Below, piece after piece: positions 1 to 9,446 of a stretch of DNA of 64,000 nt (its first letter is position 1; each line of letters starts with the position of its first letter). Both the position numbers and the translations under genes were made by a program. The DNA is taken from contig NZ_JAUYVM010000004.1 in NCBI RefSeq assembly GCF_030689305.1, forward strand, positions 1-64,000. Reading direction: 5' to 3'. The notes under the pieces are model-generated. The model had not been told where the DNA came from and ran no database searches. It was given only the letters and a program-made list of their open reading frames with translations. The stretch is from Vibrio penaeicida. GTDB lineage: Bacteria > Pseudomonadota > Gammaproteobacteria > Enterobacterales > Vibrionaceae.

Positions 1-1
1 T

Positions 2-76
2 GAGCCGTATGCAGTGAAAGTTGCACGTACGGTTCTTAGAGGGGCGGCACTTGGTAACAAGTGTCGTCTACTCGAC
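2..76 (+). mobile_element. Group II intron 3' end (domains V and VI)
   Basis: Positions 2-35 fold as a 34-nt domain V: an AGC triad at 3-5, a GAAA-type loop and a 2-nt CG bulge on the 3' strand. Positions 39-73 fold as domain VI: an 11-bp stem (43-53 with 58-68) closed by a GTAA loop, then a G-T pair, a bulged A at 70 and a GAG/CTC pair. The bulged A fits the lariat branch point, and the intron probably ends after GAC at 76. The rest of the intron, including any reverse transcriptase, lies upstream of the window, so a full copy cannot be told from a 3' remnant. The downstream exon carries no ORF that starts at the junction. Confidence 0.85.
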
Positions 77-246
77 AAAAACGTGTTGACTCCCTTGTGG
101 TGTGTGTCCTGAATTATTGGAATTCTCATCCATTTAACTCTTGTAGCAATTATACACTATAGCCTTGAGCTACAGTTCCGTTTGTGGCTACAAATTTATT
201 TCTGACTAGCTAAACTCTCAGTTTTGAATAGAAAGGAAAAGCAGCT

Positions 247-720
247 ATGACTACGAATTTTATAGTGAAGCCACTTGAGAAAAATATTTTTGATGAACTT
301 TTGAATAAGAGTGAAGAGCAACTAGCAGAAGTTAACGCTAGATGGCTATTCGCAGATTCAAAACCAGGCTACCCTTGTCGAGTGTCATTGAAAGAGGCTG
401 AAGTTGGAGAGAAAGTTTTACTCGTCCCATTTAAATATCATGATGTTTTATCGCCTTATCAAGGAACTGGTCCAATTTTCATTCGCGAAAATGCTGAAAC
501 AGCCCAATTGGACATTAACGAGATACCTGAAATATTAACAAAAAGGTTGCTGTCAGTGAGGGCATACAATAGTGAGAATTTGATGATTCACGCAGAAACA
601 GTACAAGGTGAAGAATTCAAAACTTCTATCCGTAATCAGTTTTTAAATGGTGAAGTCGCATACTTGCAAATTCATAATGCAAATCCTGGCTGCTTCAATT
701 GCAACGTTCTTCGAGCCTAG
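247..720 (+). CDS. DUF1203 family protein
   Basis: A 157-residue cytosolic protein with no signal peptide. It carries the family-typical stretch DSKPGYPCRVSL, then a GPIFIRE segment, a middle RLLSVRAYNSENLM segment and a C-terminal HNANPGCFNC motif with paired cysteines. The family is conserved in Proteobacteria but has no established biochemical role, and I assign none. The start has an AGGAAAAG Shine-Dalgarno stretch just upstream. It is a single-gene unit followed by its own terminator, just downstream of the group II intron end, so an intron insertion may have changed its upstream region. Confidence 0.8.
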   Translation: MTTNFIVKPLEKNIFDELLNKSEEQLAEVNARWLFADSKPGYPCRVSLKEAEVGEKVLLVPFKYHDVLSPYQGTGPIFIRENAETAQLDINEIPEILTKRLLSVRAYNSENLMIHAETVQGEEFKTSIRNQFLNGEVAYLQIHNANPGCFNCNVLRA

Positions 721-747
721 CAAGCCAAGGAGCTTTCAACTGATATG

Positions 748-782
748 AACCAAGTTAGATCGGGAACTTTAACTTGGTTTTG
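748..782 (+). terminator. Intrinsic terminator after the DUF1203 gene
   Basis: Inverted repeat AACCAAGTTA / TAACTTGGTT with a 12-nt loop, followed by TTTTG, 28 bases after the stop codon. Confidence 0.7.
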
Positions 783-814
783 TCCAATAATAAATTAAAA
801 GCCTTTACCATCAC

Positions 815-844
815 ACAAAAAAGGCGAACCGGATGGTTCGCCTT
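815..844 (-). terminator. Intrinsic terminator of glyA-gcvHP
   Basis: Read on the minus strand: stem AAGGCGAACC with loop ATCC and GGTTCGCCTT, then a T run (the A tract at 815-820 on the plus strand). It lies 25 bases beyond the gcvP stop. Confidence 0.85.
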
Positions 845-868
845 TAAAGTTTTTGCAGAAGCTAAAAA

Positions 869-3733
869 CTAGTCTTCGTAATTCTCAATGCTTGGGCAAG
901 AGCAAATTAGGTTACGGTCGCCGTAAACGTTGTCTACGCGGTTAACCGTTGGCCAGTATTTCGATGCTTTTGCTTGTGCAGATGGGAAGCACGCCAGCTC
1001 ACGTGAGTAAGGGCGGTTCCACTCATCTTCAGACAAGTCAGCTTGAGTGTGAGGGGCATTAACCAATGGGTTGTTGTCCAGTGGCCATTCGCCTTCTTTC
1101 ACTTTTGCCATTTCTTCACGGATGGCGATCATCGCGTTACAGAAACGGTCTATCTCAGCTAAATCTTCAGATTCCGTTGGCTCAACCATCAGCGTACCCG
1201 CAACTGGGAACGACATGGTTGGCGCGTGGAAGCCGTAGTCCATCAAACGTTTTGCGATGTCTTCTTCACTGATGCCTGTTTCTTCTTTTAGCGGACGAAT
1301 ATCAATAATACATTCGTGTGCTACGCGGCCGTTGGTGCCACGGTAAAGAACAGGGTAGTGAGAACGCAAGCGTTCCATGATGTAGTTTGCGTTTAGAATC
1401 GCCAGTTTCGTTGCTTCCGTTAAACCTTGTGTGCCCATCATCGCGATGTAAGCCCAAGAAATTGGAAGAATCGAAGCACTGCCTAAATCGGCTGCGGCTA
1501 CTGCGTAATCTTCGCCCTGTACACCGTTTTCGATGTGGCCTGGCAAGAAAGGTGCTAGGTGCGATTTCACACCGATAGGACCCATACCCGGACCGCCACC
1601 ACCGTGTGGGATACAGAATGTTTTGTGTAGGTTCAAGTGAGAAACGTCTGAACCGATAAAGCCTGGAGAAGTTAAGCCTACCTGCGCGTTCATGTTTGCG
1701 CCATCTAGGTAAACTTGGCCGCCAGCCTCGTGAACCATTTCGCACACTTCTTTCACTTGCTCTTCGTATACGCCGTGCGTAGAAGGGTAGGTGATCATAA
1801 TGCTTGAAAGGTTGTCTCTGTGTTTCTCGATCTTAGCCGCTAGGTCGTCCATCGCGATGTTGCCATCGTCGTCACACTTAACGATAACGACTTTCATCGA
1901 CATCATTGAAGCAGTGGCTGGGTTAGTACCGTGTGCTGAACTTGGGATCAAACAGATGTTACGGTGACCTTCGCCACGGCTAGCGTGGTAGCGCTGAATC
2001 GCGATAAGACCCGCGTATTCGCCCGATGCACCCGAGTTCGGTTGCAAAGAGAAGTCATCGTAGCCAGTGATTTCACATAGCTTCTGTTTTAGATCTTGAG
2101 CAAGTGCTGTGTAACCAGCCGCTTGGTCTAGTGGTGCGAATGGGTGAATCGCGCCAAATTCTGGCCAAGTAACAGGGATCATTTCTGCGGCTGCGTTCAA
2201 TTTCATTGTGCAGCTGCCTAGCGGGATCATACCGTGAGTCAGTGAGAAATCTTTGTTCTCAAGCTGCTTCAGGTAACGCATCATTTGCGTTTCGCTGTGG
2301 TGCGTATTGAATACAGGGTGAGTTAGGTATTCAGACTCGCGACGGCACGCTTCTGGAATTGCTGCAAATTCGTTGCTTTCAATTTCAGCAGACAGCGTTT
2401 CCACGTTTTGCTCTGCACCGAATACGTCAAATAGCGCTTCTAGGTCTTGAGTTGTCGTGGTTTCATCAAGGCTGATACCGATTTGGCCATCAAGTTGACG
2501 CAGGTTGATGTCGGCTTGCTGTGCTTTTTCAAGCAATGCTGCCGTTTTGTCGCCTGTGTTTAGCGTGATGGTATCGAAGAAGCTGTTATGAGCTAGCTCG
2601 TAACCTGCTTTCGTTAAACCCGCCGCCAAAATAGCCGTTAGGTGATGCGTACGACGAGCGATAGTGCGTAAGCCTTCTGCGCCGTGATACACAGCAAAGA
2701 AAGAAGCCATGTTCGCAAGCAGTGCTTGAGCCGTACAAATGTTCGATGTCGCTTTCTCGCGGCGGATGTGCTGCTCACGAGTTTGCATCGCCATACGAAG
2801 CGCTTGGTTGCCTTTTGTATCGATGGAAACACCGATAACACGGCCAGGCATGGTACGTTTGTGCTTGTCACGAGTGGCCATAAATGCCGCGTGAGGACCG
2901 CCGTATCCCATTGGAACACCAAAACGTTGCGCACTACCGATAGCAACATCAGCGCCCATTTCTCCAGCCGGTTTCAATAGGGCACAAGCGAGTAGATCCG
3001 TTGCAACCGTAACAAGCGTTTTGTTTGCTTGCGCTTTAGCGATGATATCGCTGAGGTCACGAACTTCACCCGTTGTACCCGGATATTGAATCAGAGCACC
3101 AAATACATCGTGCTCTGGCAGAGATTCTGCTGTGCCAGTGATTACTTCAAAACCAATAAACTCGGCACGAGTTTTCACTACCGCAAGAGTTTGAGGGTGC
3201 ACGTCGTCAGCGACGAAGAACACGTTGCTTTTGCTTTTACCTGCACGCTTACACAAGGTCATGGCTTCAGCGGCTGCTGTTGCTTCGTCCAGTAGGGATG
3301 CGTTGGCAATTTCCATACCCGTCAAATCCATCACCATTTGCTGGTAATTCAGCAATGCTTCAAGACGACCCTGAGAAATCTCAGGTTGGTAAGGGGTATA
3401 AGCTGTGTACCAACCAGGGTTTTCCAGCACGTTACGTAAAATCACGTTTGGCGTGAAGGTGTTGTAATAACCTTGGCCAATGAAAGTACGCTTGATTTGG
3501 TTTTGGTTAGCAAATTTTTTCATCGCCAGAAGCATGTCTGCTTCGCTCAAAGGAGCTTCATCACTCATTGGTGACTCTAGGCGAATTTGTGCAGGTACGG
3601 TTTCTTCAATCAGAGCATCCAAGCTAGATGCGTTAACCGCATCTAGCATGTGTTTTTGTTCTGATTTATTTGGGCCGTTGTGGCGCGCAATAAACTCGTT
3701 GTCCGTGCTTAGGTTGTGAAGTAACTCTGTCAT
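869..3733 (-). CDS. gcvP: Glycine dehydrogenase (decarboxylating), P-protein
   Basis: A full-length single-chain P-protein of 954 residues. It decarboxylates glycine with pyridoxal phosphate and passes the aminomethyl group to the lipoyl arm of GcvH. The N-terminal half has the IGQGYYNT and [10 protein letters not shown] segments. The C-terminal half has the PLP-lysine motif [16 protein letters not shown], with Lys704 as the Schiff-base residue by position. It is last in the glyA-gcvH-gcvP operon, 30 bases after gcvH, with a strong terminator downstream. Several long antisense ORFs inside it are frame shadows. The partner gcvT lies in a separate plus-strand unit, as often in Vibrio. Confidence 0.98.
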   Translation of the reverse strand: MTELLHNLSTDNEFIARHNGPNKSEQKHMLDAVNASSLDALIEETVPAQIRLESPMSDEAPLSEADMLLAMKKFANQNQIKRTFIGQGYYNTFTPNVILRNVLENPGWYTAYTPYQPEISQGRLEALLNYQQMVMDLTGMEIANASLLDEATAAAEAMTLCKRAGKSKSNVFFVADDVHPQTLAVVKTRAEFIGFEVITGTAESLPEHDVFGALIQYPGTTGEVRDLSDIIAKAQANKTLVTVATDLLACALLKPAGEMGADVAIGSAQRFGVPMGYGGPHAAFMATRDKHKRTMPGRVIGVSIDTKGNQALRMAMQTREQHIRREKATSNICTAQALLANMASFFAVYHGAEGLRTIARRTHHLTAILAAGLTKAGYELAHNSFFDTITLNTGDKTAALLEKAQQADINLRQLDGQIGISLDETTTTQDLEALFDVFGAEQNVETLSAEIESNEFAAIPEACRRESEYLTHPVFNTHHSETQMMRYLKQLENKDFSLTHGMIPLGSCTMKLNAAAEMIPVTWPEFGAIHPFAPLDQAAGYTALAQDLKQKLCEITGYDDFSLQPNSGASGEYAGLIAIQRYHASRGEGHRNICLIPSSAHGTNPATASMMSMKVVIVKCDDDGNIAMDDLAAKIEKHRDNLSSIMITYPSTHGVYEEQVKEVCEMVHEAGGQVYLDGANMNAQVGLTSPGFIGSDVSHLNLHKTFCIPHGGGGPGMGPIGVKSHLAPFLPGHIENGVQGEDYAVAAADLGSASILPISWAYIAMMGTQGLTEATKLAILNANYIMERLRSHYPVLYRGTNGRVAHECIIDIRPLKEETGISEEDIAKRLMDYGFHAPTMSFPVAGTLMVEPTESEDLAEIDRFCNAMIAIREEMAKVKEGEWPLDNNPLVNAPHTQADLSEDEWNRPYSRELACFPSAQAKASKYWPTVNRVDNVYGDRNLICSCPSIENYED

Positions 3734-3763
3734 AATCTCTATCTACCGCGACTCGTCGATTAT

Positions 3764-4144
3764 TTATTCGTCTTCAAGACCGTTATGGTACTCTTCCGAA
3801 TCTTTCAGGTTGTCCAGTTCTGAAGCATCTTCTAGCTTCACTTTAACGATCCAACCGCCTTCGTACGATTCTTCGTTAATCAGTTCTGGGCTGTCTTCTA
3901 GCTCTTCATTGATTTCAACAATTTCACCAGTAATAGGCGCGTAAATGTCTGACGCTGCTTTTACCGATTCAACTAATGAAAAGCTTTCGCCCGCTTCAAT
4001 GCTGTCGCCTGCTTCTGGCAGGTCTACGAATACGACATCGCCAAGCATCTGCTGAGCGTGCTCTGAGATACCGATAGTAACGGTGCCGTCACCATTGTCT
4101 TTAACCCACTCGTGGCTATCAGCAAACTTCAGTGTATTGTCCAT
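3764..4144 (-). CDS. gcvH: Glycine cleavage system H-protein
   Basis: A 126-residue lipoyl carrier that shuttles the aminomethyl intermediate between the P-, T- and L-proteins. The lipoylation motif [12 protein letters not shown] is present, with Lys62 as the attachment residue. The usual [16 protein letters not shown] start and acidic C-terminus are intact. A GGAGA Shine-Dalgarno lies 8 bases before the ATG. It is the second gene of the glyA-gcvH-gcvP operon. No L-protein gene is in the window, as is normal because it is shared with other dehydrogenases. Confidence 0.98.
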   Translation of the reverse strand: MDNTLKFADSHEWVKDNGDGTVTIGISEHAQQMLGDVVFVDLPEAGDSIEAGESFSLVESVKAASDIYAPITGEIVEINEELEDSPELINEESYEGGWIVKVKLEDASELDNLKDSEEYHNGLEDE

Positions 4145-4178
4145 TGATTTGTCTCCAAAAATTCCCAGGTGATGATTA

Positions 4179-5477
4179 TTATTGGTAAAGCGGGAAGCGA
4201 CTGCAGAGGTCTTTCACTTGCTTTTTAACGCGTTGCTCGACTTCTGCGTTGCCTTCTGGGCTTTCTACTAAGCCATCCAGCACATCGCCAATCCACTCTC
4301 CGATCAGTTTAAATTCTTCATTTCCGAAACCGCGGCTTGTTCCGGCAGGCGTACCTAAGCGAATGCCTGATGTAATCATAGGCTTCTCTGAATCAAATGG
4401 TATGCCGTTTTTGTTACATGTGATGCCTGCACGTTCCAACGCTTCTTCTGTTTGGTTTCCTTTCAATCCTTTCGGGCGAAGGTCAACCAACATTAGGTGC
4501 GTGTCGGTACCGTTGGTCACGATGTCACAGCCACGATTTTGCAATACTTCGGCTAAAACTTTTGCGTTACTTACCACAGTATCAATGTAAGTCTTGAATT
4601 CTGGACCTAATGCTTCACCGAACGCGACGGCTTTGGCGGCGATCACATGCATTAAAGGACCGCCTTGTAATCCAGGAAATACTGCGGAGTTAATCTTTTT
4701 GATGATGTCTTCGTGATTGGTAAGAATCATGCCACCACGCGGGCCACGAAGTGTTTTGTGCGTTGTTGTTGTTACAACGTGTGCGTGAGGTAGTGGGCTA
4801 GGGTGAGCGCCTGTTGCGATAAGACCAGCAATGTGTGCCATATCGACCATCAGGATAGCGCCAACTTCGTCTGCAATTTCGCGGAATTTAGCGAAATCGA
4901 TAACACGTGGGATAGCACTGCCACCCGCGATGATCATTTTAGGTTGGTGCTCTTTTGCTAGTGCAAGAACATCATCGTAGTTAATTTCTAGAGTTTCTTT
5001 GTCTACGCCATATTGAACGGCGTTAAACCACTTACCAGAAAGCGCTGGGCGTGCACCGTGTGTTAGGTGACCACCAGCATCTAGAGACATCCCCAAAATG
5101 GTGTCTCCAGGTTGCAGCAATGCCAGCTTAACCGCGCCGTTTGCTTGCGCACCAGAGTGAGGCTGAACATTTACGTATTCACAGTCGAATAGTTTCTTTG
5201 CGCGTTCAATAGCAATAGCTTCTACGGTGTCTACGTGTTCACAACCACCGTAGTAACGGCGACCCGGGTAACCTTCTGCGTACTTGTTTGTTAGGCATGT
5301 GCCTTGTGCTTGCATTACCGCTTTCGATACGATGTTTTCAGAAGCGATAAGCTCAATTTGGTCGTTCTGACGAGCACTTTCTGCTTGGATTCCAGCGAAA
5401 ACAGCGTCGTCTGTGGCAGCGAGGTTAGTAGAGAAGAAGTTCTCAAGGCTGTGATTTTGGTAAGATTTGTTGTTCAT
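4179..5477 (-). CDS. glyA: Serine hydroxymethyltransferase
   Basis: A PLP enzyme converting serine and tetrahydrofolate to glycine and methylene-tetrahydrofolate. The PLP-lysine motif [14 protein letters not shown], the N-terminal SENIVSKAV segment and the YPGRRYYGG segment are present. At 432 residues it is about 15 longer than the usual 417, with the surplus at the N-terminus, so it is probably the second GlyA copy that Vibrio carries next to gcv genes. It leads the glyA-gcvH-gcvP operon. Its long leader holds a hairpin, a PurR-like box and a candidate operator for the divergent cupin regulator. The pairing with gcv fits balancing glycine, serine and one-carbon units. Confidence 0.96.
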   Translation of the reverse strand: MNNKSYQNHSLENFFSTNLAATDDAVFAGIQAESARQNDQIELIASENIVSKAVMQAQGTCLTNKYAEGYPGRRYYGGCEHVDTVEAIAIERAKKLFDCEYVNVQPHSGAQANGAVKLALLQPGDTILGMSLDAGGHLTHGARPALSGKWFNAVQYGVDKETLEINYDDVLALAKEHQPKMIIAGGSAIPRVIDFAKFREIADEVGAILMVDMAHIAGLIATGAHPSPLPHAHVVTTTTHKTLRGPRGGMILTNHEDIIKKINSAVFPGLQGGPLMHVIAAKAVAFGEALGPEFKTYIDTVVSNAKVLAEVLQNRGCDIVTNGTDTHLMLVDLRPKGLKGNQTEEALERAGITCNKNGIPFDSEKPMITSGIRLGTPAGTSRGFGNEEFKLIGEWIGDVLDGLVESPEGNAEVEQRVKKQVKDLCSRFPLYQ

Positions 5478-5561
5478 GGCAGATAACCTTCCATTTGTCT
5501 GGCTAGTATGGCTCTAAATTGGCCGTGTTCTTTAATTAAGCCAGGCTTCCTTTGTTTCTCT

Positions 5562-5589
5562 GAAATGGCTTACGTTCTGAAGCCATTCC
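5562..5589 (-). other. Hairpin in the glyA leader
   Basis: On the minus strand GGAATGGCTT and AAGCCATTTC pair over 10 bp around an 8-nt loop, about 85 bases before the glyA start. There is no T run after it, so it is not a standard terminator. It lacks glycine-riboswitch core motifs. Role unknown. Confidence 0.4.
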
Positions 5590-5667
5590 AGCGCGAGTCT
5601 GTGAACTTCTCATTTCTGCCGTTTACTACGTAATGGGTTTGGCAAATTCAATCTAAAACGATGTTTT

Positions 5668-5683
5668 AGCCAAACGTTTGCTT
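5668..5683 (-). promoter_or_regulatory. PurR-like box upstream of glyA
   Basis: Reads AAGCAAACGTTTGGCT on the minus strand, one mismatch from the PurR consensus ANGCAANCGNTTNCNT. It lies about 190 bases before glyA. PurR control of glyA is established in E. coli; here it is inferred. Confidence 0.6.
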
Positions 5684-5836
5684 TTTCGGTGCGGATTGTA
5701 GGGTAAGTTGCACTCGAATGGCAGTGTTTTTTGTATGTAAATGACCTATTACGTAATACGTTAGAAATGTGCGAGAAAGTTCCCCATCTAACAAGGTCGT
5801 AACATAACGTTAGTTGAGTAGACAATCAATCAAAAA

Positions 5837-5860
5837 TTTCCTATTGGAAACATGTTTTCC
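5837..5860. promoter_or_regulatory. Overlapping inverted repeats, candidate operator
   Basis: Three half-sites in alternating orientation, TTTCC, GGAAA and TTTTCC, separated by TATT and CATG. Each neighbouring pair forms a near-palindrome. The site lies between divergent glyA and the XRE-cupin regulator. The 12-mer CTATTGGAAACA recurs exactly upstream of gcvT at 6787-6798. Confidence 0.55.
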
Positions 5861-5970
5861 TATTTTGCTACATGGTGCACTGTTTAATTTCATCCGACTA
5901 CTTTCATGTTCACGCGTCTCTGTGCACAATAAAAGAACAGCATTAGGAAGTACGAAAATAAGAGGGATGC

Positions 5971-6594
5971 ATGTCTGAAGACATCTACGATGAGTACCCA
6001 TCAGTAACGCTTGCAAAAGAGCCTCAAGACGAGAATATCGAACCGTTAAAGCTTGGGAAGCGCTTAAAAGAAATCCGAATGAAGCTTGGCTTAACTTTGG
6101 AAGATGCAAGCAAGCGTACAGGGCTTGCTCGATCCACGCTTTCTAAGATTGAAAACGAACAAATTTCGCCTACGTTCCAAGCCATGCAAAAACTGGCGAA
6201 CGGGTTGCGAATAGATATGCCTCAACTCTTTGAACCACCAAGAAAAAAAGTGGCAACGGGTAGGAGAGATCTTACGCGTTCTGGAGAGGGTAAACCCCAT
6301 CCAACTCCCACCTACGAGCACGAGCTACTGGCCACTCAACTTTCTAATAAAAAAATGATGCCGTTTAAAAGCCGTATACGGGCAAGGAATTTTGAAGATT
6401 ATAACGATTGGGTTCGTCACGACGGAGAGGAGTTTCTTCTGATCTTAGAAGGGGATGTTTTGTTCTTTTCAGAATTTTATGAACCCGTTCCGATGACCGT
6501 TGGCGATAGCGTTTATTATGACGCCAATATGGGTCATATGTTGGTCTCGACCAGTGATGAAGATGCTCAAATTTTGTGGGTGACGGCTAAATAA
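5971..6594 (+). CDS. XRE-family regulator with C-terminal cupin domain
   Basis: A 207-residue regulator. Residues about 27-82 form a Cro/CI-type helix-turn-helix (KRLKEIRMKLGLTLEDASK, then TGLARSTLSKIENEQISPTF). Residues about 130-205 form a small cupin barrel, likely the effector pocket. It sits between divergent glyA-gcvHP and downstream gcvT, so a role in controlling glycine and serine catabolism is a strong contextual inference. The effector is not visible. Candidate operators with TTTCC/GGAAA half-sites occur upstream of this gene and of gcvT. The start is preceded by AGAGGG only four bases away, so spacing is tight. Confidence 0.85.
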   Translation: MSEDIYDEYPSVTLAKEPQDENIEPLKLGKRLKEIRMKLGLTLEDASKRTGLARSTLSKIENEQISPTFQAMQKLANGLRIDMPQLFEPPRKKVATGRRDLTRSGEGKPHPTPTYEHELLATQLSNKKMMPFKSRIRARNFEDYNDWVRHDGEEFLLILEGDVLFFSEFYEPVPMTVGDSVYYDANMGHMLVSTSDEDAQILWVTAK

Positions 6595-6623
6595 CGTTAA
6601 ATTCCTTAAGTTTCTTATAGTGA

Positions 6624-6639
6624 AAGCAAACGTTTGCTT
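6624..6639 (+). promoter_or_regulatory. PurR box upstream of gcvT
   Basis: AAGCAAACGTTTGCTT is a perfect palindrome (extending to 18 bp at 6623-6640) and matches the PurR consensus ANGCAANCGNTTNCNT at every fixed position. It lies 30 bases after the cupin regulator stop and about 330 before gcvT. It matches the PurR control of gcv known in E. coli; here it is inferred. Confidence 0.7.
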
Positions 6640-6786
6640 TGCTTTCATAACTGCTTCATTTAATAAGAAATTTCACAATAAATACTCAAAAATCACACCA
6701 ATGTATGATGTAACAAAGTTGTGAAATATCACAATTTTACTGATCTTATACGTCCGATCGGTTTAAAAGCGAGTCAACTTTATCTA

Positions 6787-6798
6787 CTATTGGAAACA
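6787..6798 (+). promoter_or_regulatory. Second copy of the gcv operator half-site
   Basis: CTATTGGAAACA is identical to 5840-5851 in the glyA/regulator promoter region. It lies in the 378-base gap before gcvT. A related GTAGAAACATCC stretch follows about 25 bases later. Apart from this and the PurR box I see no other element in the gap, which is AT-rich. Confidence 0.5.
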
Positions 6799-6972
6799 AA
6801 TCTTAACTTTGTAGAAACATCCGTGTGTCTTTGCAAAGGGAAAAGACAATATTTGATGATAAAACATCATTGACTGTCTTTGTTTTTATAAAAGGGAAAC
6901 GAACCGTTACCTTTTAAGCCAGTTTTAAAACGTCGACGAAGTCAGCCAGGGCTTGGCGATATGGAGAATACA

Positions 6973-8088
6973 ATGACTGAATTACTGAAAACCCCACTGC
7001 ACGCGCTTCACGTAGAAGTTGGAGCGAAAATGGTACCGTTTGCAGGATACGATATGCCTGTCCAGTACCCATTGGGTGTGAAGAAAGAGCACTTGCATAC
7101 ACGTGATGCGGCTGGCTTGTTCGATGTATCGCACATGGGGCAGCTTAAGCTTCACGGTCCTGATGCGGCGAAAGCGTTAGAAGCACTAGTTCCGGTTGAT
7201 ATTGTTGATCTTCCTGTAGGAAACCAGCGTTACGCGTTCTTCACAAATGAAGAAGGCGGCATTATGGATGACTTGATGGTGGCTAATTTTGGCGATCACC
7301 TATTCGTTGTCGTTAACGCTGCGTGTAAAGAGCAAGATATTGCCCACCTGCGCGCTAACCTGCCTGAGTCGGTAGAACTAGAGCTAATTGAAGATCGCGC
7401 TTTGCTTGCATTGCAAGGTCCAAAAGCCGCAGAAGTGCTGGCGCGCATAGCACCTGAAGTCTCTGAGATGGTGTTTATGGATGCTCGTTCAATTGAGATT
7501 CTTGGTGAGCCTTGCTTGGTAAGCCGTTCTGGCTACACCGGTGAAGATGGTTACGAGATCTCTGTATCGGCTGGTAAAGCTCAAGAATTGGCTCGTGCGC
7601 TCACTGAATTCGCGGAAGTGGAGTGGATTGGTCTTGGTGCTCGTGATTCATTGCGTTTGGAGTGTGGTCTTTGCCTTTACGGTCACGATCTAGACACAAC
7701 AACGACACCTGTTGAAGCAAGCCTATTGTGGGGCATTCAGAAAGTTCGTCGTACAGATGGCGAGCGTGCAGGTGGTTTCCCTGGCGCAGACATTATTCTT
7801 GAGCAAATCGCGACGAAGAATGTTTCTCGCAAGCGTATTGGCCTGATTGGTCAAACGAAAGCACCAGTTCGTGAAGGGGCAAAATTGTTTGATGCAAATG
7901 ACAATGAAATCGGCATCGTAACCAGTGGTACTGCGGGCCCGACAGCGGGTAAGCCAGTTTCTATGGGTTATGTAAAAACAGAATTTGCTGCCATTGGTAC
8001 AGAGGTTTTTGCTGAAGTACGTGGTAAAAAACTGGCAATGACTGTTGAGAAAATGCCGTTTGTACCTCAGCGTTACTATCGCGGCTAA
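6973..8088 (+). CDS. gcvT: Aminomethyltransferase, glycine cleavage T-protein
   Basis: Transfers the methylene carbon from aminomethyl-GcvH to tetrahydrofolate and releases ammonia. Family motifs are clear: MVPFAGYDMPVQYP at the N-terminus, LFDVSHMGQ, SRSGYTGEDGYEI for folate binding, and ECGLCLYGHDLD. I start at 6973 (MTELLKTPL, 371 residues) because GGAG lies six bases before it; the upstream in-frame ATG at 6961 has no Shine-Dalgarno. It is a separate transcription unit with its own PurR box, a candidate cupin-regulator site upstream, and a terminator after it. Confidence 0.97.
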   Translation: MTELLKTPLHALHVEVGAKMVPFAGYDMPVQYPLGVKKEHLHTRDAAGLFDVSHMGQLKLHGPDAAKALEALVPVDIVDLPVGNQRYAFFTNEEGGIMDDLMVANFGDHLFVVVNAACKEQDIAHLRANLPESVELELIEDRALLALQGPKAAEVLARIAPEVSEMVFMDARSIEILGEPCLVSRSGYTGEDGYEISVSAGKAQELARALTEFAEVEWIGLGARDSLRLECGLCLYGHDLDTTTTPVEASLLWGIQKVRRTDGERAGGFPGADIILEQIATKNVSRKRIGLIGQTKAPVREGAKLFDANDNEIGIVTSGTAGPTAGKPVSMGYVKTEFAAIGTEVFAEVRGKKLAMTVEKMPFVPQRYYRG

Positions 8089-8110
8089 TTTCAAATTTTT
8101 CGAAAATCTG

Positions 8111-8146
8111 AGCGGCTATTCTTTACGGAATAGCCGCTTTTTTTTT
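8111..8146 (+). terminator. Intrinsic terminator of gcvT
   Basis: Stem AGCGGCTATTC / GAATAGCCGCT with a short loop, followed by an uninterrupted T run, 23 bases after the gcvT stop. Confidence 0.9.
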
Positions 8147-8285
8147 GACCTGATGTAATACGATGCTTACGAACGATTACGTTTGAGACATCGAAAATGA
8201 AGGATTAGTTGATATACTGACCACTGATAGTTTTATCAAATTTCGCTTAAAACGCGTTCGGATAACAAGAAACGAGAGGGTCAAT

Positions 8286-9278
8286 ATGATCAAGTCATTG
8301 ATTACACTGCTAACAATGTTGCCTGTCGCGAGCATGGCGTCAAATACTGTTAATCCTTTAATCATTAACGGTACAAATGCGTCTACTCAGAACTTCCCCT
8401 CTATTGTTAACTTGTATCTTGATGCGTTTGAGTACAATCAACAGTATGGAAGTTTGTATTGTGGGGGAACAACACTGAACGCAAACTATGTATTAACAGC
8501 AGCGCACTGTGTTGATGATCGTACAGACATCCAGCTGTTTACTAAAGTTGTTCCTCAGCTTCAGTACAGAACTGATTACCCTTCTAACGTATCCCGGTAT
8601 CAGGTTAGTGAAATTTATGTTCACCCTAGTTGGGATAGCACGACTTCTAAGCACGATATCGCGATTCTAAAGCTAGAGTCACCGCGAAATATCGACGTAA
8701 GCAACGTGGGAATAAAGCGCCCAACGAATAAAAATTATGCAGTGACATCGTCCAACTTGTTTGTAACAGTTGGTCATGGTCTAACAGACAGCTCGAGCAA
8801 ATCAACGAGTAACTCTCTTCAGAAAACAGACCTAAGTTTTGTAGACACGGCTACCTGTAATAACGTATTTAGGGTTGATATTGATAGTTCATTTCTTTGT
8901 ATGACAGGCGCGCGAAACCCAAATACTGGTCTGCATAATAGTGCTTGTAGCGGGGATTCTGGTGGTCCTGTGTACATTAAAGATGGTAATAACAATATTC
9001 AGGTTGGGGTAACAAGTTTCGGAACAACAACGTGTGGTTCCATTTCACAAGTTACAACTGTTTATACCGATTTATACGAACATGCTGGTTGGATTGATAG
9101 CGTGTTAGCTGGCTCAGTTAGCCCAAAATATACATCAACACATGCTAAACGTCTTGCCTACTTTGGGGGCTCCACCAATAACTCAGGATCGTCTTCAGGG
9201 TCTTCATTTGGTGTGTTTTCTTTAGTCGCAATTTTATTACTGGGCTGCTTCCGTCACAGAAAACAGGGAGCTAAATAG
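8286..9278 (+). CDS. Secreted S1-family serine protease with GlyGly-CTERM (Ves-like), copy 1
   Basis: A chymotrypsin-fold protease of 330 residues. Signal peptide about 1-18 (to ASMA), then a very short propeptide and mature start IING. Triad by motif: His74 (TAAHC), Asp124 (KHDIAIL), Ser225 (GDSGGP). The residue six before the serine is Ser219, not Asp, so trypsin-like Arg/Lys preference is unlikely. The C-terminus has a Ser/Gly-rich linker, a hydrophobic helix and RHRK, the GlyGly-CTERM pattern processed by rhombosortase and linked to type II secretion in Vibrio. Neither system is in the window. It is first of three tandem paralogues. Confidence 0.88.
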   Translation: MIKSLITLLTMLPVASMASNTVNPLIINGTNASTQNFPSIVNLYLDAFEYNQQYGSLYCGGTTLNANYVLTAAHCVDDRTDIQLFTKVVPQLQYRTDYPSNVSRYQVSEIYVHPSWDSTTSKHDIAILKLESPRNIDVSNVGIKRPTNKNYAVTSSNLFVTVGHGLTDSSSKSTSNSLQKTDLSFVDTATCNNVFRVDIDSSFLCMTGARNPNTGLHNSACSGDSGGPVYIKDGNNNIQVGVTSFGTTTCGSISQVTTVYTDLYEHAGWIDSVLAGSVSPKYTSTHAKRLAYFGGSTNNSGSSSGSSFGVFSLVAILLLGCFRHRKQGAK

Positions 9279-9446
9279 TACCCTAAACGAAGGGCTGGAT
9301 TCTGGCAGCCAATGATCACAAAAGTGCAGGGCACTTAGGTGGTGAGTAATCGGCTTGATAGTTGTTTATTGAATCCAGCTCACATCGATTTTTCGTCATA
9401 TCCAGTAAGTTACATAACGTAAGTTTACAGACTAGGTAATTGTTGG

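Noticed and set aside
1066..3719. Several antisense and out-of-frame ORFs inside gcvP
   Set aside because: They lie fully within a confident gcvP with no ribosome sites or family resemblance; they are frame shadows. The same applies to those in glyA, gcvT, fru genes, chitinase and the chemoreceptor.
5478..6972. Glycine riboswitch in the gcv/glyA leaders
   Set aside because: The conserved core stretches of the tandem glycine aptamer are not visible on either strand in the glyA leader or before gcvT. A covariance-model scan would settle it.
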